Positions 8,255-14,510 of a stretch of DNA of 14,510 nt are shown in pieces. Source of the DNA: Parachlorella kessleri (taxonomy: Eukaryota; Chlorophyta; Trebouxiophyceae; Chlorellales; Chlorellaceae); assembly GCA_001598975.1 (NCBI GenBank), contig BBXU01000051.1:1-14510 (forward strand), read 5' to 3'. A model generated the notes under the pieces. The model was not told the DNA's origin and ran no database searches. It saw only the letters and a list, made by a program, of their open reading frames with translations. Within the stretch, counting starts at the first letter, position 1. Each line of letters opens with the position of its first letter. The position numbers and the translations under genes were made by a program.

Positions 8255-11200
8255 ATGGTGCAACAAGCGGGCCAGCATGCTCGGAGGCCACTTTTCCTTG
8301 AGCTCCCGGAGGACGTGTTGGATCTGGTGATGCTTCGCCTGCCCTTCGTGGAACGAGTTCGCAAGGCTCCCCTGGTCTGCAAGCACCTTCATGCCCTGTC
8401 CAAGTCATCAAAGCAGCAGTGGGCAGAGATAGTTCTCCCAACTGTGCACATCCGGGACCAAGTGGCAATCACCAGGCTGGCCGCCTTTGTGAGGTGCGGT
8501 TTGACGCCTGCTGCCACCGCACAGTGCCGGCATGTGCGCCCCAGCGCAGCATGAGCCATATGTCTGCAACTAAGGACACCTTGGATGCAAGGGTGCGAAG
8601 GCAACCCATCCCTGGTGAACAGCAGCCTGGCTATGAAGCGCTCCCTTGTGGAGGAAAGATGCACTGTCCCTTGTACAGTCGTGCTCTGCTTGCACTATGG
8701 GGATATCAATTGATCTGGGCGGTCTAGCGCAGGTGGCTTGAGGCACGAGGCTCTGGTGTGAGGACGCTGGACTTGGCCATTGTGCCCAGCGCAGAGCTTG
8801 CCCAGTCCCATGTGAGTGAGAGCACGCAGGGCAGCACACTGAGTCTGGGACATGATGCACTGCCTGTAGGCATGCACACCCACGCTATGCGAGCCCCATG
8901 TGTGTGTAACCACATGCGGCACAAAGTCTCAAGGAGGCTGACGGCCAATGTATGCTGGACTGCCCTGGCGCTGACCAGCAGTTTACCGTCGCTGACTTCC
9001 GCCAGCTTGAGCCCTTCCATGCAGGCTCGCATATGGGCGCTTGTGTGTCGTGCCCTCGATGCTGTGGCGCCTTACTTAGTGCGCCTCCACCTGGAGTGGC
9101 TGGGGATGCTGGCGGTGAGCTTGCCAAGCTGCCTGATGGCCACGCTACCTGTTACATACGTGCTATGCGTGCGTAAAAGTGAGCGCATTGGGGAGGGAGG
9201 CATGCGTGTCGCCCTTCAGGGTCGTCTGGCGGCCAGGCATGGGGAGAGGTGTGGGGCAGCCAGCCTAGCACAGGCCCAGGCAGGCTGGCAGGCAGCCAAG
9301 GGCCCGCCCCTTGTCTGCAGGTGGGGGACTGGGCTGCCAGGATGCACCACATTGAGCAGGCGGACTTTATCGGCCAGAGGCTGGTGCTTGGCCCCGCCCT
9401 GCGCGACTTGCCACGCCTGCAGGTGCGTGCAGGGGACATGCCAGCAGGCCCTAGTGGCCAAGGCCCGTGCTGCCCTCCCCACGTTGAGCAGTCCAGCTGT
9501 ACGCTCCCTGCTTTTGTAATGTGGCAGGCCTAGCCCCCAAGTATATGCAAGGCGGGACTTGAGCGTGGATGCATGAAGAGCACTGCCGCCGCCCTGGCCG
9601 TACACCCTTCCAGCCCCTTCATTTCTTGACCTGGTAACCCATGGTTGCGGATGGTTCACGGGTACAGGATCTTTGGCTGGTGGGTGACAGCATCACCTAC
9701 CAGCCTCTTGGGGGAGGGCAGCACCCGGCTGCGATGTCGTGCCTACCCCCCTCCATCACCGCCCTGTCCTTCTCTCGGGCCTCCCTGCGCCAGGTACCCA
9801 GATCACTCGCCTGCATATAACCTGAAGGGTCTGTCATCCCTGCCTCACTTAGCTCCTCACAATGGGCTGCTTAGCACGCCCTGAACCGTGCTCCTGCCGT
9901 TTCCAAGCGTGCCGCACAGCGGCTGCCCTGGGGGCCTACTTGTTGGTACCCAGGCAGAGCTCAGTGCCCGTGCTGGCTGGATGTATAAATGCTCACTTTC
10001 AAAAATAAGTCTGGCATGCCCTTGCTACCAAGGGATGACGTGGTCCTGCGCTGCAGCTGCCCCCCGGCATCGCGTCACTGACCGCCCTCATCTCTCTGGA
10101 CCTGTCATACTCCTTCCCCGACTCCGACCTCAGCCTGGATCCGCTGTCACGCCTCACAGCACTCCAGGAGCTGACCTGCAGCTGGTGAGCGGTGGGTGGG
10201 AAAGGGCACAGTTCCGAAGTGGGGAGTTGCTGCTCTGTGTTGAACCCCTTCCCCCGCTTTCTTGTGCTGCCTGCTGCCCATCCTCGGGCCCGACAGGGTC
10301 GCCCCAGCCTCCCCCGCCCGCCCACCCACCCCTCACGGCCCGGCCGGCCCGCCTCACGCTCCCTTCCCCTGGCGCAGGTGCCGGCTGAGCCACGTGCCGC
10401 GGCAGCTGTCCGCGCTGACCTCCCTGCGGGTGCTATACCTCCACGAGTGCTTCGCCGGGGAGGTGCCGTCCGAGGAGGAGTTTGAGGTGGCGTTCCGGCC
10501 GCTGCAGCGCCTGGGCATGCTGAGCCTCAGCAGCTGCCGGCTGCGCAGCGTGCCGCGGGCGCTGCTGGGCATGACGTCGCTGCGGGTGGGTGGGCGGGCA
10601 GGCGGGCCGTTGCTGGGCGGGCTGGGAGTGGGGCAGGGGCACTGCGGTCGAGGATTGTCAACAGCCGTGCTGGTAGTTGGACTCCTCATTCGGTGTCAGC
10701 TTGCACGGTGGGCGTTGCAGGTGCTGCACTGGCGGAAGCCAGCGGAAGCAGCTGTCAGCAAGGTGGGCCACTCGCGGCCTCTCGGGCAGCATGTCCTTCT
10801 CCGGCTCATCGTTCCCCCCAGCCCTCCTTGACGTCATGCCCATCCTGCCTCACCAGAGCCACCTCTCGTGCACCTGCAGCTGGTGGTGCTCATGGAGCCT
10901 AGCCGTGACCGGTCAGACTAGGTGCCATGCTGGGCATGCTGTGAGGGCTCGCCTGGCATGCTGCAGGGGCTGCACCTGGAGGACAACCGCGGCAGCCTGC
11001 TGCTGCCGCCCGGCCCCTACCTGGGTCGCCTGGTGGAGCTGGTCATCGACTGGAGCACCCTGTTTGGCAGTCATGGGGTGCTGAGAGACGCCACGCAGCT
11101 AACCAAGCTGTAAGTAGCGGTGGCGGGATAGTGGTGCAAGGTTGAAAGGTTGCGCGGAGTGGGGCTCATCTTGCTTGTCACGGAGGGTGCGCATTTCTGT

Positions 11201-13092
11201 GCACTTGCAGTGCCAGGGGTGTTGTTGACGAAGCTGGATGCCATTGCGATCGATTGGTTTGCACTTGGGGTCTGCTTTGAGCGGGACGGAACATGCAAGG
11301 TTGACACGCAGTGGGTGCATGTTCAGAGCATAGCGTTCAGGACTGCCTGATGAAGGGCTGCTGCTGACCGTGTTGTATGAGTAACACGTCCACATGACCG
11401 TAAGTCCTGGGTCATCAAGTTACCCAAGGAACCTAAGGCTGGGGACTTGCGGTGAGTCGCCGCATGGTTGTGCAACATGACACCCCCCGGGACACCCCCA
11501 CCCCCCCCACACACATTAGAATTAACCTGTGCAGGTATGCCAGCGGCAGCCACCGTCTCCCTCACGCTGCGCCCCCCGGCGGGGCAGCAGCTGCTGCCGA
11601 CGGCATTGGTGGTGTCGCTCCGGGGGGACTGGCGGAGGTTCTGGGGCCCGGTGGTGAGGGTGCCGGCTGGGCACCTGCCTGGCACCCCGGCGCTGCTGGG
11701 GGCGCATTTGATGAGGTGGGGTGGAGGGGAGCAGCGCAGTTGTAAGAACAGCATGGGCAGCATGTCAACGATGCCTGTGGCCAACCTAGCTCATGGCCCT
11801 CCATGCAGTCGGGCACCGGCTTGTCACAGATGCACGCGCGCGTTGTGGGGTGCTTGGGGAGTTGCAGCTGCAGCTGCGGGAGCCGCAGCCCTTGCTGCAC
11901 TTGGATCTTGTACCTTGCAATTAACCTGGGTCCCAGCCATGCAACTGCAGGTCCCGCCACCGCTCATCGATTTGGTCAGCGATGATGACGACGATGACGA
12001 GTTCGACTTGGCAGGCGCGGAGGTTGCTGCGGGGGTGGTGCAGCAGGAGCAGCTACACCCCCCAGGTGCTCCAGGCGACGTAGCACAGCAGGGAGGCGGA
12101 GCCTTTGCAGACCTGCCATGGCCGCTACCGCCAGTACATGTGCAGCCTCCCCAGGGATGGGTGCCCCCTGAGCTGGCAGCCCTGATAGGACTGCAGGAGG
12201 TGGTGGCATTGGGTCCAGGGGGGGAGCACCCAGGGGTGATGGCTGGAGGGCTGGCACAAGCGGCGGCGGCAGCAGCAGAAGCGGCAGAAGCGGCAGCAGG
12301 GTGGGCGCCGGCAGACGGCCCGCCACCAGGCGCCGAGGAGGATGGACAGGGGGAGGGGGGAGTGGCCGGACTCTTCGCCCAGGAGGCGCCACCTGGCCTG
12401 GGCATTGGCGGCATGGCCCCCGCTGGCTTGGGGCAGGCAGCAGCGGCAGGAGGGGGTGGGGGTGCCTGGTGGCCCGAGGCGCCCCCGGCGGCCCCAGGGG
12501 CCCTGGCGGGGGGCGGGTGGGCGGCTGGGCAGGGGCAGCAGGGGGATGAGGCGCAGGCGCCGGACGGAGCAGCAGCTGCTGACGTGGCTGCCAGCATGGC
12601 GGCAATGCCGTCGCTCCGCCACTTTGTGGACGTGTTCCCGCCGGGGAGGCCCGTGTATGTGGAGCCAGGTGGGCGTAGGCTGGCTGTGTGGGCTGCGAGA
12701 GGTCCACCTCTGCTGAGCATGAGCCCGGGGAACCAGGAGGGCTCTCATTTTCCATGAAAAATGGAGGTTTCTTTATCCAGAGCTTTTACACCAGATGCCG
12801 CTCTCCAAGCGAGTGGGGCGCCCCACCCTGCTCACTGTCATCTGGATGTGCGCATGGTGCCGTGGGTATGGTGTGCAAGGGAGGTTCTTCAGCTGGGGAA
12901 CTGCCCGAGGGCTGGGCGCGCAGGTTGTTATCTGTGAGTACATGCACCGCAGGTGTGGCCCAGTTCATGTACCTGCTCCCCCACGCCTGCCCCCGGCTGG
13001 ATGTCAAGGTCTTGCAAAGCAACTCATTCGGGTGGAGGCTGGCGGACCTACTACGCAGGGAGGAGGAGGAGGTAGTGCAGGGGGCAGGCTGA
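8255..13092 (+). CDS. F-box and leucine-rich-repeat protein, at least 12 exons
   Basis: This is probably a substrate receptor of an SCF (SKP1-cullin-F-box) ubiquitin ligase. Well-supported exons are 8255-8493, 8733-8811, 9025-9114, 9321-9422, 9668-9793, 10057-10184, 10378-10585 and 10967-11109, all GT-AG with matching phases. They give about 371 residues. The F-box spans residues 13-50 (LELPEDVLDLVMLRLP, then PLVCKHLHAL). Leucine-rich repeats follow from about residue 90, for example VRTLDLAIVPSAEL, LTALISLDLSY, LTSLRVLYLHEC and MTSLRGLHLEDNR. Less certain are a small exon ending at 11451, 11535 to 11715 or 11720, and 11809-11909. Exon 11951-12668 holds LIDLVSDDDDDD, a SUMO-interacting-type motif, then about 200 Ala/Gly/Pro-rich residues. 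Its phase joins exactly to the last exon 12953-13092, whose block ends FGWRLADLLRREEEEVV. The start at 8255 has a good context (ACCATGG); in-frame ATGs occur upstream to 8117. The total is about 760 residues. Substrate unknown. Confidence 0.75.
12050..12600 (+). repeat. Low-complexity Ala/Gly/Pro-rich coding segment
   Basis: This lies within the long exon of the F-box gene. GCN, GGN and CCN codons dominate, with a GCGGCAGCAGAAG-type array near 12256-12300 encoding an Ala/Glu run, and G-rich runs at 12345-12362 and 12450-12462. All frames on the opposite strand are also open over much of it, a consequence of the base bias. The encoded segment is probably disordered and links the acidic SIM-like motif to the C-terminal block. 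Confidence 0.7.
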
Positions 13093-13483
13093 GGCCCGTG
13101 ACCGCAGTGCCTGGTGTACACCTCGCCTAGGATGGATCGTGTGACAGGCGGGTGTGGGATAGGAGGGAGCGTGCCAGCCAGCAGTCATTGCGACGGTATC
13201 ACCAAGGTGTAGTGCGTCTTGCTTGTCATGCTTTGCTGTTGGGAGCGCATCTCATGTGAGGATTGGAACCTAGGACCGACCTTGGCTTGTCCGTTAGGGT
13301 TCTTGGACCTGGGTCTGAGGGGCTTGTTGCATTGGTGTTACCCAGCATGAATTCCTGGGGTTTGAGGTAATTATGCACCTGAAAGCAGTTATCCCACATT
13401 ACAAAGTGGTGGCGCCGAATATGGCTACTACCGACTCTAATGACAGCAGCAGCTCCTAGACAGAGTCAGCCTGGTTAGGATGG
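13093..13483. other. Intergenic region between the F-box and ABC ATPase genes
   Basis: It holds the 3' UTR of the F-box gene and the promoter and 5' end of the ABC gene. I see no exon-like frame and no TGTAA, so the poly(A) signal of the F-box gene is a variant or was missed. Base composition is less GC-rich than in the flanking exons. Confidence 0.5.
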
Positions 13484-14510
13484 ATGGTTCTTGCTTGGTG
13501 TGCTCGCTTTACGCAAGGCCTGTTATGGTATCTCCGGTTGTGGTATCCATTTAGCAGATCCACCAATGGATCCCGGCGCCCGATGGGATGTACGGCAGCA
13601 GGCCGTGCACACAGCCCAAGGAGGCACATAAGAAGCATCACCTCCATAACTCACCAGCAGAGCCGCCTGGAGCCCAGTGATGGCAAGACATGGCATCTGA
13701 GGGCTCGGTACTGACTGTCTCTAACCTGGGACGCACGATCAACGGTAGGGCGCCTCAACTCAATACCGCCCTTGTGCTTTGACTGCGACAGGGAGCTCCA
13801 ATTGCTCAGCAGTGGTGTGGGTGACGATGGAAGCGTGTGCCGATCGCTTGCAGGCCACCAAATCCACTCCGGGATCAGCTTCACCGTACGTAGCGGGGAG
13901 GTCCTTTTTGTGAGAGGCCCCTCAGGGTGCGTATCAGACGACACGTTGTGCCAGCCACCATGTTTGCTTACTCCCAGCCTCACGTGGTGACTGTGCTGCC
14001 TGCCACAGCTTGAGGAGACGATGCATGCAGTGCGTTGGCAGACAAAAGCAGGCATCAGGCTTCACTAGCTTGCACAACCACTCGTCCCCACATAGGTCAG
14101 CCAACGGGAACTCCTGTGCCATGGCTTCCTGGCCACAAGCCCCTGTTGCGCGCATACTACCTAATTTATAACTCCCCAACTGTTGCAACTACTGTGCAGT
14201 GTTGGCAAAACTCTCCTCCTGCGCTCGCTGGCCTACCTGGACCCCTTGGACGAGGGCAAGCTCACACTCAACGGCCAGACCCCCGAGCAGCTGTGCATCC
14301 CCAAGTGGCGGGCGCTCGTCTGCTACGTCTTCCAGTCGCGCGTGGCTCACAAGGGCACGCCCAGCGAGCTCTGGTTCACCGTCCAGCAGTTCAAGGCGCA
14401 GCGGGGCCGGCCTCGTGGGGACCTGCCGGCGCTCATCCACGACCTGGGCCTGGAGCAGGAGGTGCTCAACCAGCCCTGGACGCAGCTCTCGGTGAGGCTG
14501 CGGGCCTGCC
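13484..14510 (+). CDS. ABC-type ATPase, N-terminal part (FetA/STAR1-like), runs off the window
   Basis: This is an ATP-binding subunit of an ABC transporter. The exons are up to 13707, then 13792-13926 and 14200-14491, with GT-AG introns and matching phases (2, 2). The domain starts TWHLRARELQLL. It continues through ISFTVRSGEVLFVRGPSG into the Walker A motif GPSGVGKT, which is split by the second intron, then LLRSLAYLDPLDEGKLTLNG and the Q-loop CYVFQSR. The helical part has RGRPRGDLPALIHDLGLEQ, and the last exon ends QLS, just where LSGGQ should continue beyond the window. Signature, Walker B and H-loop are therefore unseen. Fold and length resemble bacterial FetA and plant STAR1, soluble ATPases that pair with a separate UPF0014 membrane protein; that subgroup is inferred. 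The start is uncertain: the ATG at 13484 would give about 75 Arg/Ser-rich residues resembling an organelle transit peptide, but an out-of-frame ATG precedes it at 13480 and a further upstream exon is possible. Confidence 0.82.

Noticed and set aside
10721..10762. Possible 42-base exon (VLHWRKPAEAAVSK) in the F-box gene
   Set aside because: The splice sites and phase fit, but leaving it out joins MTSLR directly to GLHLEDNR with proper leucine-rich-repeat spacing, so it was treated as intronic.
11824..12755. Long minus-strand frames of 200-300 codons opposite the F-box exon
   Set aside because: They are rich in Ala, Pro, Ser and Arg, mirror the GC-biased plus-strand exon, and have no splice logic or recognisable domain. 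They are shadows of the base composition.
13480..13554. ATG at 13480 as the ABC ATPase start
   Set aside because: It is out of frame with the ATPase and meets a stop after 24 codons. The in-frame ATG at 13484 was preferred, with the true start left open.

Overview
The window reads as nuclear DNA of a green alga, most likely a chlorophycean such as a Chlamydomonas or Haematococcus relative. It is moderately GC-rich, its genes are split by many short GT-AG introns, and the pentamer TGTAA (the chlorophycean poly(A) signal) sits downstream of several genes. The assignment is an inference from gene structure and content. All gene models were built by hand from reading frames, splice sites and matching intron phases; none was checked against a transcript or a database.

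Layout. Bases 1-657 are intergenic and probably include the 3' end of a gene lying to the left. A minus-strand gene of seven exons (3632 down to 810) encodes plastid ribosomal protein uL10 (L10), about 240 residues with a short transit-peptide-like N-terminus. Divergent from it, 237 bases away, a plus-strand gene of four exons (3870-5076) encodes cytosolic ribosomal protein eL43 (L37a), exactly 92 residues with an intact four-cysteine zinc site. The two share one promoter region, so a plastid and a cytosolic ribosome component may be transcribed together.

From 5277 to 8254 no gene could be resolved. Several splice-bounded, protein-like frames occur on both strands, and a TGTAA at 8146-8150 suggests that a plus-strand transcript ends there. 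A G-rich hexamer repeat lies in the middle.

A large plus-strand gene (8255-13092, at least 12 exons) encodes an F-box protein: an N-terminal F-box, leucine-rich repeats, a textbook SUMO-interacting-type motif beside an acidic run, a roughly 200-residue Ala/Gly/Pro-rich segment and a compact C-terminal block. It would act as a substrate-recognition subunit of an SCF ubiquitin ligase. Its middle part (11110-11950) is uncertain.

The right end holds the first part of an ABC-type ATPase gene (from about 13484, running off the window) with Walker A and Q-loop, resembling the FetA/STAR1 group. The window ends just after the exon that stops before the signature motif. No mobile element, CRISPR array, tRNA or rRNA gene was seen.
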